From Rhinopithecus roxellana (Eukaryota > Chordata > Mammalia > Primates > Cercopithecidae): a stretch of 64,000 nt of DNA. Below, piece after piece: positions 23,001 through 31,792 of the stretch. The stretch's first letter is position 1. Each line of letters starts with the position of its first letter. Below the pieces are notes generated by a model that worked only from the letters and a program-made list of their open reading frames with translations, searched no databases and was not told the origin of the DNA. Where the stretch lies: contig NC_044570.1 of assembly GCF_007565055.1 (NCBI RefSeq), positions 13,607,602-13,671,601 of the forward strand. Reading direction: 5' to 3'. A program made the position numbers and the translations under genes.

Positions 23001-23903
23001 ACCCTAGAAGAAAATCTAGGTAGTACCATTCAGGACATAGGCATGGGCAAGGACTTCATGTCTAAAACACCAAAAGCAACGGCAGCAAAAGCCAAAATTG
23101 ACAAATGGGATCTAATTAAACTAAAGAGCTTTTGCACAGCAAAAGAAACTACCATCAGAGTGAACAGGCAACCTACAGAATGGGAGAAAATTTTTGCAAC
23201 CTACTCATCTGACAAAGGGCTAATATCCAGAATCTACAAAGAACTCAAACAAATATACGAGAAAAAAACAAACAACCCCATCAAAAAGTGGGGAAAGGAT
23301 ATGAACAGACATTTCTCAAAAGAAGATATTCATACAGCCAACAGACACATGAAAAAATGCTCATCATCACTCGCCATCAGAGAAATGCAAATCAAAACCA
23401 CAGTGAGATACCATCTCACACCAGTTAGAATGGCAATCATTAAGAAGTCAGGAAACAACAGGTGTTGGAGAGGATGTGGAGAAATAGGAACACTTTTACA
23501 CTGTTGGTGGGATTGTAAACTAGTTCAACCATTATGGAAAACAGTATGGCAATTCCTCAAGGATCTAGAACTAGATCTACCATATGACCCAGCCATCCCA
23601 CTACTGGGTATATACCCAAAGGATTATAAATTATTCTACTACAAAGACACATGTACACGTATGTTTATTGCGGCACTATTCACAATAGCAAAGACTTGGA
23701 ATCAACCCAAATGTCCATCTGTGACAGACTGGATTAAGAAAATGTGGCACATATACACCATGGAATACTATGCAGCCATAAAAAAGGATGAGTTTGCATC
23801 CTTTGTAGGGACATGGATGCAGCTGGAAACCATCATTCTTAGCAAACTATCACAAGAACAGAAAACCAAACACCGCATGTTCTCACTCATAGGTGGGAAC
23901 TGA
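20076..23903 (+). CDS. L1 ORF2: L1 ORF2 endonuclease-reverse transcriptase, intact
   Basis: This 1275-residue enzyme nicks DNA and copies L1 RNA at the nick (target-primed reverse transcription). The AP-like endonuclease occupies about 1-240, with N14 (TLNVNGLN), E43 (IQETHLT), the MGDFN motif and SDHSAIKLEL. The Z region comes next, then the reverse transcriptase at about 500-770, with KSPGPDGF, IPKPGRDTSKKENFRPISL, GTRQGCPLSP and the catalytic FADDMIVY. The C-terminal Cys/His segment reads CWRGCGEIGTLLHCWWDC (CX3CX7HX4C). All catalytic residues that I know of are present, and there is no stop in 1275 codons. The length equals the family norm. It is probably translated by low-frequency reinitiation after ORF1. 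It could be active, but sequence alone cannot show this. Confidence 0.96.
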   Translation: MAGSSSHITILTLNVNGLNAPIKRHRLANWIKSQDPSVCCIQETHLTCRDIHRLKIKGWRKIYQANGEQKKAGVAILVSDKTDFKPSKIKRDKEGHYIMVKGSIQQEELTLLNIYAPNTGAPRFIKQVLRDLQRDLDSHTIIMGDFNTPLSTLDRSTIQKVNKDIQELNSSLHQADLIDIYRTLHPKSTEYTFFSAPHHTYSKIDHIIGSKALLSKCKRTEIITNCLSDHSAIKLELRTKKLNQNRSTTWKLNNLLLNDYWVHNEMKAEIKMFFETNENKDTTYQNLWDTFKAVCRGKFIALNAHKRKQERSKIDTLTSQLKELERQEQRHSKASRRQEITKIRAELKEIETQKTLQKINESRSWFFEKINKIDRPLARLIKKKRERNQIDAIKNDKGDITTDPTEIQTTIREYYKRLYANQLENLEEMDKFLDTYTLPRLNQEEVESLNRPIAGSEIEATINSLPTKKSPGPDGFTAEFYQRYKEELVPFLLKLFQSIEKEGILPNSFYEANIILIPKPGRDTSKKENFRPISLMNIDAKILNKILANRIQQHIKKLIHHDQVGFIPGMQGWFNIHKSINVIQHINRTKDKNHMIVSIDAEKAFDKIQQPFMLKTLNKFGIDGTYLKIIRAIYDKPTANIILNGQKLEKFPLKTGTRQGCPLSPLLFNIVLEVLARAIRQEKEIKGIQLGKEEVKLSLFADDMIVYLENPTVSAQNLLKLISNFSKVSGYKINVQKSQAFLYTSNRQAESQIRNELPFTIASKRIKYLGIQLTRDVKDLFKENYKPLLSEIKEDTNKWKNIPCSWIGRVNIVKMAILPKVIYRFNAIPIKLPMSFFTELEKTALKFIWNQKRARIAKTILSQKDKAGGVTLPDFKLYYKATVTKTAWYWYQNRDIDQWNRTESSEIIPHIYSHLIFDKPESNKKWGKDSLFNKWCWENWLAISRKLKLDPFLTPYTKINSRWIRDLNVRPNTIKTLEENLGSTIQDIGMGKDFMSKTPKATAAKAKIDKWDLIKLKSFCTAKETTIRVNRQPTEWEKIFATYSSDKGLISRIYKELKQIYEKKTNNPIKKWGKDMNRHFSKEDIHTANRHMKKCSSSLAIREMQIKTTVRYHLTPVRMAIIKKSGNNRCWRGCGEIGTLLHCWWDCKLVQPLWKTVWQFLKDLELDLPYDPAIPLLGIYPKDYKLFYYKDTCTRMFIAALFTIAKTWNQPKCPSVTDWIKKMWHIYTMEYYAAIKKDEFASFVGTWMQLETIILSKLSQEQKTKHRMFSLIGGN

Positions 23904-24144
23904 ACAATGAGATCACTTGGACTCGGGAAGGGAAAATCACGCACTGGGGCCTATCATGGGGAGGGGGGAGGGGGGAGGAGGGTGGGCTTGCATTGGGGAG
24001 TTATACAAGATATAAATGATGAATTGATGGGTGCTGACGAGTTGATGGGTGCAGCACACCAACATGGCATAAGTATACATATGTAACAAACCTGCACGTT
24101 ATGCACATGTACCCTAGAACTTAAAGCATAAAAAAAAAAAAAAA
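23904..24144 (+). other. L1 3' UTR with G-rich tract and altered poly(A) signal
   Basis: The G-rich run at 23958-23985 (gggg-a-gggggg repeats) is the typical L1 3' UTR quadruplex-prone element. The end reads acttaaagcataaaa: the usual AATAAA is CATAAA at 24127-24132, followed by about 15 A. Confidence 0.85.
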
Positions 24145-24388
24145 GAAATTGATAATGTAACTAGTATTTAGGAAATGCAAATGAAACAATTTTAAATTGT
24201 CATTTACACCTATTAAATTACCCACACCATTAGGTTGTAGGCAAGGATTTTTCATTTACTGATGGCACTGAAAATTGATTCATTGTTTTTAAAGAGCTGT
24301 CTGATATATTTCAAGCAATTTTCTGTTATGAAAATGTATTTCAAATAATAGTAATAATTTCAAAAACGACATCTAAAATCATTCTTAC

Positions 24389-24525
24389 CTTGCTTGAGAA
24401 TTTTGGGGATCTATATTTAACAAGGCTGTAAAATCCTCCATGGCTGCAAACCAGTTTTCATTTTCATAATAAAACAGCCCACGTTTCAATAATGCATCTG
24501 TTCTTTTGGGATCATAAAAAATACA
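24389..24525 (-). CDS. TTC6: TTC6 exon (TPR), copy in transduced segment
   Basis: The 137-bp exon has acceptor ctgtag before it and donor gtaagaat after it. It starts in phase 0 and reads CIFYDPKRTDALLKRGLFYY, then a second TPR helix pair ending LNIDPQNSQA plus two bases (AG). TTC6 is a large tetratricopeptide-repeat protein of poorly known role, and the match to it is by memory and looks specific. The previous exon (26368-26540) ends in phase 0 at DDFSK, so the two join in frame. There are no stops. If the transduction reading holds, this exon is a retrotransposed copy next to an antisense L1 and has no native promoter. Otherwise it is part of the native gene. Confidence 0.8.
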
Positions 24526-25511
24526 CTACAGGGACAGGGGGAGGTACATAAATATCACAAAATGAAAAAAACTGAAGTATATAACCACGTAAGTGATCTA
24601 AAACTATGTTTTTAACTTCAGGTTAATAAAAGCAAAGCATCTGAAGATGTCAACATTTTCAGAGTGGTAGCTAAAGAACATATCTTTAGGAGATTTTTTC
24701 CATCATCAAATTCTAGAGAGGGAATATTTTTTAGGAGAAAAAAAAAACAGCATATACAGGAAGCCCAGGCTTCTGCTCACTGAAACTTTTGCTGATAAAA
24801 ATTCGCAAGTGAATTGTTCAACTAGAATGGAGTTCATTGGATCTATCTCAGCATTTTATCCTAATTAAAGACGTAACATATTAGACTACATCAAGACTGA
24901 TTCAATCACATAAAATATAGATTAAGCTAGCCATTAAAATGGGGAAGAGAGTTGAACTGGTATTGGCATGGCTCATTCATTTTACGTTGACATACAAAGT
25001 AATAGAGGAAACAGACTAAATCATATATCAGTTATAAAGCTCTTCACCTATTGTTAGTAGAAAAGAACTGAAGCACAAAGGAGGTGACCAAATATCTTTA
25101 AAACAAACAAACAAACAAAAATCCTAAAGATTTCAAAATTTGTTTGACCTCAGTGTGCTGCATTACTCTATTTCTGAACTATTGATGCGGGATACGGGAA
25201 ACAAAGAGAATAGATAATCTAACAAGTTCAGCATCTTCAAAAGAGCTTTTTGGTCATTTCTAGACCAGAAGTTAACAAAACATGTAATATTCTCCTCAAG
25301 CAGAAAAATGTCAAGTGGATGTCATGGATTCATAAATAGGGCAATTGGGAACATGGAAAGTTAAATTATTTAAATAATTGCTTCTAAATTCTAAATTGCA
25401 GTAAGGAATAAGAATTTGGAGTTTAAAGTCAGGAGATCAGAGTTAGAACTGTACTGCAATACGGGGAATATTTTGCCTTGACTATGGTTCAGTTAAAAGT
25501 TCATTTCCTGG

Positions 25512-25760
25512 TCCAGCACAGTGGCTCATGCCTGTAATCCCAGCACTTTGGTAGGCCGGGGCGGGTGGATCACAGGGTCAGGAGATCGAGACCATCCTGG
25601 CTAACACAGTGCCTGTGGTCCCAGCTGCTTGGAAGGCTGAGGCAAGAAAATGGCGTGAATCCGGGAGGCGGAACTTGCAGTGAGCCAGGATCTTGCCACT
25701 GTACTCCAGCCTGGGCGACAGAGCAAGATTCTGTCTCAAAAAAAAAAAAAAAAAAAAAAG
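25512..25760 (+). repeat. Alu (Y-like) with internal deletion
   Basis: It runs from ccagcacagtggctcatgcc to a pure A tail. About 60 bases around the middle linker are missing: ctaacacagtg joins cctgtggtcccagc directly. The flank agttcatttcct on both sides (25497 and 25760) is the target-site duplication. It lies in the TTC6 intron. Confidence 0.9.
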
Positions 25761-26367
25761 TTCATTTCCTCAGTTCTCTGACATCTCCTAAACATAAGTT
25801 ACTCTCCCACCATCCTTATTTCCTTCATAGTACTTACCATAATTTGTAACAATGCCTTAATATCATAATTTGTAATAGTGCCTTAGTAAATAAATACTTG
25901 CAAGCGAATAAATGAATGAATGAAATGTATGAACAAACCAGTAAGCACAGCTTCTTTGAGAGCAGATAGGTTCCCTGCCGAAAAGAATCAGTTATTCAAG
26001 AGTTAAAAAGTAGAAAATACTTTTCTTTAATGTTTAAAGGTAAGAAGCAATTTTCAAAGGCTTCTTTAACCACTGTAGCATGGCTCCAGAGGAGGCAGCT
26101 GGAAAAGCTGGGCCCCCCTACATGTTATCTCAATGCCTCCACATCCAATTCTGATGTAAATTCATTCATTCACAATTTAAAAAATAATAATTAACATAGT
26201 GTTAATATAAATTCCAGTAATGAAAACTCTAGCTCCTAACCTATAATAAATCAATTTTGATTATATAATATATATGAAAAGACCTTAAAAATTTTGCTGT
26301 ACTATTTGCATGAGGCTATTGCAATCTAAACTATATAAATGGTAGAATTATATGTGATAAGGCTTAC

Positions 26368-26540
26368 TTTAGAAAAGTCATCAATGGCCAGTACTTTGTT
26401 TGCTATTTCATACATCTCACCCCTCCTGAAATAGATGTCAGCATCTGTAGGCCTGCATTTAATTGCCTGGGTATAGTTTAGAATTGCCATAGTTATGTCT
26501 TTTTTTCCCCTGTAAATTTCTGCCTTTGACAAATATGCCT
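26368..26540 (-). CDS. TTC6: TTC6 exon (TPR), copy in transduced segment
   Basis: The 173-bp exon lies between acceptor tttctttag and donor gtaagcc. With the single base left by the exon upstream (27750-27879) it reads E-AYLSKAEIYRGKKDITMAIL and continues with AIKCRPTDADIYFRRGEMYE. It ends DDFSK in phase 0, and the next exon starts CIFYDP, giving a continuous TPR array. The helices show the TPR pattern of Ala/Gly/Tyr at fixed spacing with Pro at the repeat end. No stops or splice-site damage are seen. Whether it is ever transcribed at this place depends on a minus-strand promoter to the right, such as the CpG-rich block at 28.35-29.9 kb. Confidence 0.85.
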
Positions 26541-26691
26541 CTAAAGAAAATTAAAAAGATAAAATTTGGAGTTATAATCCTTTCATTCACTACGAAAATT
26601 TTAAAAGATTAATCCCTCTCCCTCCAAAAAATGTAGTCAAAATAATTTTTCTCTATTACATTTTCTTAACTATTAGTTTATCTTATTTTAT

Positions 26692-26993
26692 TCTATTTTA
26701 TTTTTTTGGGCAGGATCTCCTGTCACCAGGGCTGGAGTGCAGTGACACAATCATGGCTCACTGCAGCCTCGACCTCCAGGGCTCAAGCAATCCTCCCACA
26801 TCAGCCTCCTAAATAGCTGGAACTACAGATGCATGCCACCACACCCAGCTAATTTTTGTATTTTTTTTAATAGACACAGGGGCTCACGATGTTGTCCAGG
26901 CTGGTCTCAAACTGCTGGGCTCATGTCTTCCGCCCACCTCGGCCGCCCAAAGTAGCTGGGATTACAGGCGTGAGTCACTGTGCCTTGACCCAT
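26692..26993 (-). repeat. Alu (old)
   Basis: It runs from tattttattttttttgggcagg to gagtcactgtgccttgacc with many changes. It lies in the intron between two TTC6 exons. Confidence 0.88.
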
Positions 26994-27204
26994 TTCATTT
27001 AATTTTTATTTCGACAATGCCAAGTTTGTTCTCAAAGGCTGGATAAATGCCCATTTGTGGTTAAAAGTACTTTCAATTTGAAGTAACAAAAATTACTCTT
27101 TACCTTTCCATATGTCTAAAATGTTTTTTCATAATCTTTTAATCATCATAGTAAAAAGTTAGGCTGTGATGACACAAAACTTAATGGACTTTTAGCAGCG
27201 ATCA

Positions 27205-27330
27205 ACACAGGTCAAAAATCATTTATTAAGCTCATGTTTTATTTTATGGGTATGTTGCAGGTGCTGGGGATACAAAGGTGAATATCACATTTTCACATTC
27301 CTAGAAAGTTCCATGGGTGCTTCAAGTTGA
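27205..27330 (+). repeat. L2 3' end relic
   Basis: The pattern aatcatttattaagctcatg followed by ggtgctggggatacaaaggtg is the common L2 3' end. Confidence 0.65.
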
Positions 27331-27749
27331 TTGGAGGATAGCATATAAGAGCAAAGGTATAGATTTCATACAACCAAGTAAGCCTAGGCACACAATAACT
27401 AACTCAGAGAGACGTGATCAAATCACACAAATCAAAGAGAGATTTGTAAATTACTTCTATAACTAACTATTTTAAATTCATATTCTTTCGTTGTGAGATG
27501 AGGAGTAAGGAACCAATTTACTGCAATATATATCAAGGACAGTAAATTTTCAAACCATGATAAGTATTTTAAAAACACTATAGGATTGTATGAGCCCTGG
27601 ATTTACAATAACAAGAGTAAAAAAATTTAATTGAGGAAAGTCATTTTCAGGACATATATCTACTGATTTATGTATTCTTACAGTACCAATAAATGACAAA
27701 GGTTGAGGTCAAAATGTAGGTAATATAACTGTCTCTACAGACAACCCAC

Positions 27750-27879
27750 CTGTATTATTTTTATTATATTTATGTATATAATTCAAGTCATCCAAAGCTT
27801 CATTAATTTTGTCTTGGAAAAGATAAATTAAATGTCGGTGCCAATAGGCATTGAGAAACAATGGTTCCAAGAGCATTAC
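27750..27879 (-). CDS. TTC6: TTC6 exon, copy in transduced segment
   Basis: The 130-bp exon sits between acceptor atattttctag and donor gtgggttg. It starts in phase 0 and reads VMLLEPLFLNAYWHRHLIYL, then FQDKINEALDDLNYIHKYNK and NNT. It leaves one base (G) that joins AG of the next exon to give Glu. It forms the start of the TPR array as I remember it for TTC6. Its phase-0 start fits the phase-0 end of the exon at 59059-59198 across a gap. The intron toward that exon would be about 31 kb here. If the exon is a transduced copy, the two were never in the same gene at this place. Confidence 0.82.
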
Positions 27880-27993
27880 CTAGAAAATATATGTAAAAAT
27901 TCAGTTAAAGTTGATTTGTTAAAGGAGGATATCCTATCAAATAAATGTTTCAAACACGATTGATCCCAGTGGCTTTGTATGTATGTAATGTAA

Positions 27994-27999
27994 AATAAA
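27994..27999 (+). terminator. AATAAA poly(A) signal used by the L1 read-through RNA
   Basis: AATAAA lies 19-20 bases before the A tract at 28019-28044, the normal cleavage distance. It is on the L1 strand, within a TTC6 intron. Confidence 0.75.
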
Positions 28000-28018
28000 A
28001 CCTCCCAATCTGACAAAC

Positions 28019-28044
28019 AAAAAAAAAAAAAAAAAAAAAAAAAA
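28019..28044 (+). other. Terminal poly(A) tract of the insertion
   Basis: About 26 uninterrupted A follow gacaaac. The last two may belong to the target-site duplication AAGATTGAGAACC (28043-28055). Confidence 0.85.
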
Positions 28045-28055
28045 GATTGAGAACC
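28043..28055. repeat. Right target-site duplication of the L1 insertion
   Basis: AAGATTGAGAACC is identical to 17949-17961. The following bases (att) continue the MER5-type repeat end. Confidence 0.85.
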
Positions 28056-28175
28056 ATTTATTTAATTCATCCTGTAAATCCTCACAGTAGAATCCTGCAA
28101 GGTAGCTTTTATCACCACCTTTGCAGATAAAATTGAGGCTCAAAGACGTAAGTTGACTTAGGCATCTGTAGCCCC
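28056..28175 (-). repeat. MIR
   Basis: The sequence tcctgtaaatcctcacagtag, 'ctttgcagataaaattgaggctcaaagacgtaag' reads as a reversed MIR core. Confidence 0.7.
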
Positions 28176-28339
28176 AACCTGTGACCTCGCCTTCCTTCCT
28201 TCTCAGATTCCCTTCAGGGATTTCCTGATGTTACAGAAAATGGTATGTATGACGCTGCCCTCCTAGCCACCTTGACATAGCTCTGCTCCCAACAGGGTTC
28301 TTCTAAGATAGCAGCCAGGCACTACCTGGAATCAGGACT

Positions 28340-29900
28340 GATACTGAATGACTTCTGCCAAAATGAGGACAACTGAGGCCAGTCACTTCCAAACAGGTTC
28401 TGTCACCCTGAGTCAGAATAATGGCAGCTACCTTTCCTCTCCTCCTCACCGCCCAGTCGTTTCTAAGCCTGGCTCGTGGCTATTGCTGCTCCGCCAAGCC
28501 TTTCCTCGGTGCTCTCTCTCTTTTAGAACAAACTACTTCATCTCCAGGTCCTTCTCAGAGCAGCTTCTTTGCAGGGGCCATAGGGTGTTGGAAAGGTCTT
28601 TGGTCCTGGAAAGCCGCGAACCACAGATTCAAGAGGAGAAAGTCCGTTTCCGGCCCGGGCGTCGCCCAAGGCACGAGAGTGAATGGACCTTCCGCGTGCC
28701 TCGGCAACCCCTGGGCTCACCTTGTCCCCTCCCGCGGTGCCTGCAGACAGGGAGGGAGCGCGACTGGGCGAGAAGGCTGATCATCGTCTGCCCTCTGCTG
28801 GGCAGTGGCGGTATTGATCCCGCTGCCGCTCGACCAGAACGGTCCCAGGGATGGAATGAAGAAACGGGCATTTATCGAGCGCCTGGTGTTTGTCAGGCAA
28901 TGTACTGATAAGCGCTGGGATGTAAGGATGTACATGACCTGCTCTCAGAGTTCAAATTTAAATGAAGAGACAGACATTAATCAAGTAGTCATTCAAGCAA
29001 ATATGAAATTATAACTATGAGCTATGCGAACAGATGACGCGAGGGGCCTGTCCAGTCTGGCAGATACGGGAGGGCTCAGGAAAAGCTGTCCCCAGGAGGG
29101 GACGTTTGAGCGCCAGGAGCCGCGCAAAGTCATTTCATGTCATCTCGAACATCCTGCAAGACGGCTTTCCCCCCTTGACAAAACAGGAAATGGGATCAAA
29201 TTGGGGAAGAAATTCACCCAAGATCACACAGCAAGCTGGAGGCAAATCTGGGAGGAGCTAGGTCCGCCCCGTCCCGAAATCCACACTTTTCTGGAGGTGA
29301 GACAGACTGCGGCACAAGGACTTGGGGCGGGGCATGGTGGGCGGGGCCTGATGTCTGGCCCCACCCCCGCCTCAGAGGCCAAAGGGCGCCCTGGGCGTGG
29401 ATCGGAGCGGAGGGGCGGGGTCTTTTCAGGGAGTGGAGCCTGGGCAGATTGGAGCCTGTGGAGGCCGCACTAGGATCGTGGAAGGAGTGGAGCCGTGATC
29501 TCACCCTGTCTTAGAGGACCCGGAAGCGCCAAGTGACTGAGGGCCGAAGACACTCAACTGTGGAGCCTGTGCACGCAGGTAGAGGCGGCAGCTCTGAGTC
29601 CAGGAGCTCCAGTGGGCAGCTCCTCAGGTAGGGCCCACCTCGGGCCGGGGAAGAGATGACCCTCTCCCTTCCCGCCCTGCCCATCTGTCCTGCCATCCGA
29701 CATTCCTTCCTTCCTGTCCGCGGGCCTGGGTCCACCTCTAGCTATAAGATGGGGACGCAGGGGTGGAGGGGCCGGCCTCATTTCGTCCATCTCTCCCTGG
29801 CCCAGCGGCTGCAGGCCCCCTGGACACCCAAAACGTAGAGTCTGGAGAGGAGACGCCAAAACCTCCCAGGGGAGGCTGGCCCAGCTTTACCCCAGCCTGA
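28340..29900. promoter_or_regulatory. CpG-rich block with GC boxes, possible promoter
   Basis: CpGs are dense at about 28640-28820 (ccgtttccggcccgggcgtcg) and 29310-29430. GC boxes lie at 29324-29333, 29338-29347 and 29411-29420. Overlapping open frames (for example 28348-28908) occur on both strands, as GC-rich DNA tends to give, and none has a known domain. An L2-like relic (28860-28990) and a reversed MIR (29140-29260) lie inside, which argues against a long coding exon. It could be the promoter of an unseen gene or of a non-coding RNA. Confidence 0.45.
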
Positions 29901-30670
29901 CTGTGTGACCTTGAGGCGGACAGCCACTTTCTCTGGTACCCAGTGTCCTCAGTTGCAAAACAGTGTCTGGCCCTTGCCTTGCTTTCCCTGAGACTGGGCA
30001 GGTCAGATGCTGTAGCTGCTGGGAGCTGTGGTGGCGCTTTCTCTCTCCTGGGGTACTAGGAGTGCTTACTTTCCTGCTGGGTCTAGTCCTCGGTGGAGAG
30101 CCACAGCCCGTCATCCACCCAAATCTGGGAGCCCCAAGGGCTGAGAGCTCAGTCCTAGGGCAGCTTGCTCTGGCTTCCCTGTGCTGGAGTTGTAGTCTAG
30201 CCTGGAAGGCCTGTGAACATCCCCAAGGTGGGGTGTGAGGCCTGCCTGGAGCACACATGCACATTTGGCAAATAGTTGCACCACCATTGTGCACAGCCTT
30301 GAATGCCAAGTAAAAGGATATAAGATGTCCTCTTTAAATGTTGCGTATTAACATTTCTTTGCCTCTATCCTAACACCAATATTAACATTTTTTTTTTGGG
30401 ACATATGTCTGGATTATTCTTTTATTTCTTGCTACCTCTATTAATGAGTCATTTTATTTTTCTAAAGATTAAATGTTTTAATCTATGCTTCTTTTAACAA
30501 AAAAAGAAAAGAGAGCTATTTAAACCCACAGTTTGAAACTAAAGCCTTTATTAAATGTTTTTAGATATTGATTTGATTTGTGATACTAGATTTTGTTTTA
30601 TTTTAAATCATTTTTAACAACTTCTTTTTATGTTTTGGGTTGGCTCTTCTGCTTTTTAAAAAATATTATT
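29901..30670. other. No gene seen before the gap
   Basis: A MIR-like piece (ctgtgtgaccttgaggcgg) lies near 29900. The rest turns AT-rich after 30300 and has no supported feature. Confidence 0.5.
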
Positions 30671-30770
30671 NNNNNNNNNNNNNNNNNNNNNNNNNNNNNN
30701 NNNNNNNNNNNNNNNNNNNNNNNNNNNNNNNNNNNNNNNNNNNNNNNNNNNNNNNNNNNNNNNNNNNNNN
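30671..30770. other. Assembly gap, 100 N
   Basis: There are exactly 100 N, the usual placeholder for a gap of unknown size. Confidence 0.99.
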
Positions 30771-30899
30771 AATTTATCCTAGGGTAAATCTTTCAGAGTA
30801 AATATTTTCTTAACAAGGGAACTGACAATTTGGGAGGTAGAGGAATTTATGTTGGACTTCTTGGCCTTTGATGACACATCTCCTTGACTGACAGAACAG

Positions 30900-31740
30900 T
30901 TTTTATTCCGAGACTCCTGTGGCTTTTGTGACAGTTTTATAACTTTTGAATAGTGGCCCTATGGTTCGAGTCACTACTGAGTGTGTATCCCTGGTGGATA
31001 CCATAAAGTCCATCAGCTGGCCTTCAACTTTCAATGTGACCATGGTCATGGAGGTGTAATAAGGGGGAGTTGGTCTGTTCTAGTTCCCATATCCTTTAGC
31101 ACCAGCCAGCCTGTTTAGGTTAGTATATGGTTTTTCCCACAGTAAGGTAGCCCTTGGAGGGTGACTTAAATAAACAGTAAACAACTTAAGCACAACCACC
31201 GGGCTTCCAGTTAAACCTGAAGTCCACTCCATAACTGTTTCTAAAGTGGATGATGCATTTTCTGGACACGGAGATCTCACAGATCAAATCCTCAAAAACC
31301 CAGATGTTGAAACTTCATAAATGAAAATAGTTTTGAGCTAGAAAAAATTCCAACAAGCCGGGTATGCAGCGGCGACATTAAACACAATGACAGAAGCTCA
31401 ATCTCCATCTACTGGAACATGAACCCAAAAGGCAAAACTAATAGCCCTAACAAGAGCCCTTGTGCTACCAAAAGACAAAAATCAATATTTATATACACTG
31501 TAAATATACTTTTACCACACTACATGTTCATAGAACTATATACAAAAAAAGAAAAATCCCTTAATAGCTGGAGTCAAAGAAATAAAGTACAAAGAAAAAT
31601 CTCCTAACAGCTTTATAGGCTCTGGAGAAAGTAGCAATAATGCATTATTGGGGACACCAAAAGGCAGGGACATCAAAAGCCAAAAGAAACAGGACAGCTA
31701 ACAGGAAGGAAAAGCAAGAAAAAATAATTATGCCACATTA
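30900..31740 (+). pseudogene. Class I ERV pol relic (RNase H region)
   Basis: Around 31430 the frame reads KLIALTRALVLPKDKNQYLY, the pattern of a gammaretrovirus-like RNase H core, and slightly upstream FQQAGYAATLN. Further on, KVAIMHYWGHQKAG is the next recognisable piece (about 31640). Stops are frequent and the catalytic region is broken, so it is a dead fragment. No LTR is clearly joined to it, and the left side runs toward the gap. Confidence 0.65.
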
Positions 31741-31745
31741 AAAGC

Positions 31746-31792
31746 AACAACAACAGCAGCAGCAGCAGCAACAACAACAAAAATAACAACTC
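31746..31792. repeat. (CAA/CAG)n tract
   Basis: There are about 15 triplets of CAA and CAG, with five consecutive CAG units in the middle. It sits in non-coding ERV-like DNA. Confidence 0.9.

Larger units (their letters stand above)
24145..28018 (+). mobile_element. Transduced genomic segment carrying part of TTC6
   Basis: This DNA is not L1. It contains three minus-strand TTC6 exons with introns, two Alus and an L2 relic, and it ends shortly after AATAAA (27994-27999). It must have been copied from the 3' flank of a source L1 sitting antisense in a TTC6 intron. No processing has occurred on the minus strand, as expected because those introns are antisense to the L1 transcript. Confidence 0.75.
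17963..28042 (+). mobile_element. L1 (LINE-1): Full-length L1 with long 3' transduction
   Basis: This is a complete L1PA-type element with 5' UTR, ORF1, ORF2 and 3' UTR (17963-24144). It is followed by about 3.87 kb of foreign DNA (24145-28018) and a terminal A tract (28019-28044). Three signs tie the foreign DNA to the same insertion. A perfect 13-bp duplication brackets the whole unit and not the L1 alone. AATAAA lies at 27994-27999, about 20 bases before the final A tract. The old MER5 repeat at the left flank is continued only beyond 28055. No such duplication follows the L1's own tail at 24145. The L1's own signal is CATAAA (24127-24132), a weak form that would allow read-through. L1 read-through transduction is well known; the size and content here are the unusual part. 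Confidence 0.82.

Noticed and set aside
24145..24170. L1 ending at 24144 as an ordinary insertion, with gaaattgataatg as the duplicated site
   Set aside because: It matches the left flank aagattgagaacc only partly, while 28043-28055 matches all 13 bases and follows a poly(A) tract with AATAAA at the right distance.
28348..28908. 186-codon open frame in the CpG-rich block
   Set aside because: It overlaps several other open frames on both strands, as GC-rich DNA often gives. No domain is visible, and its end runs into an L2 relic.
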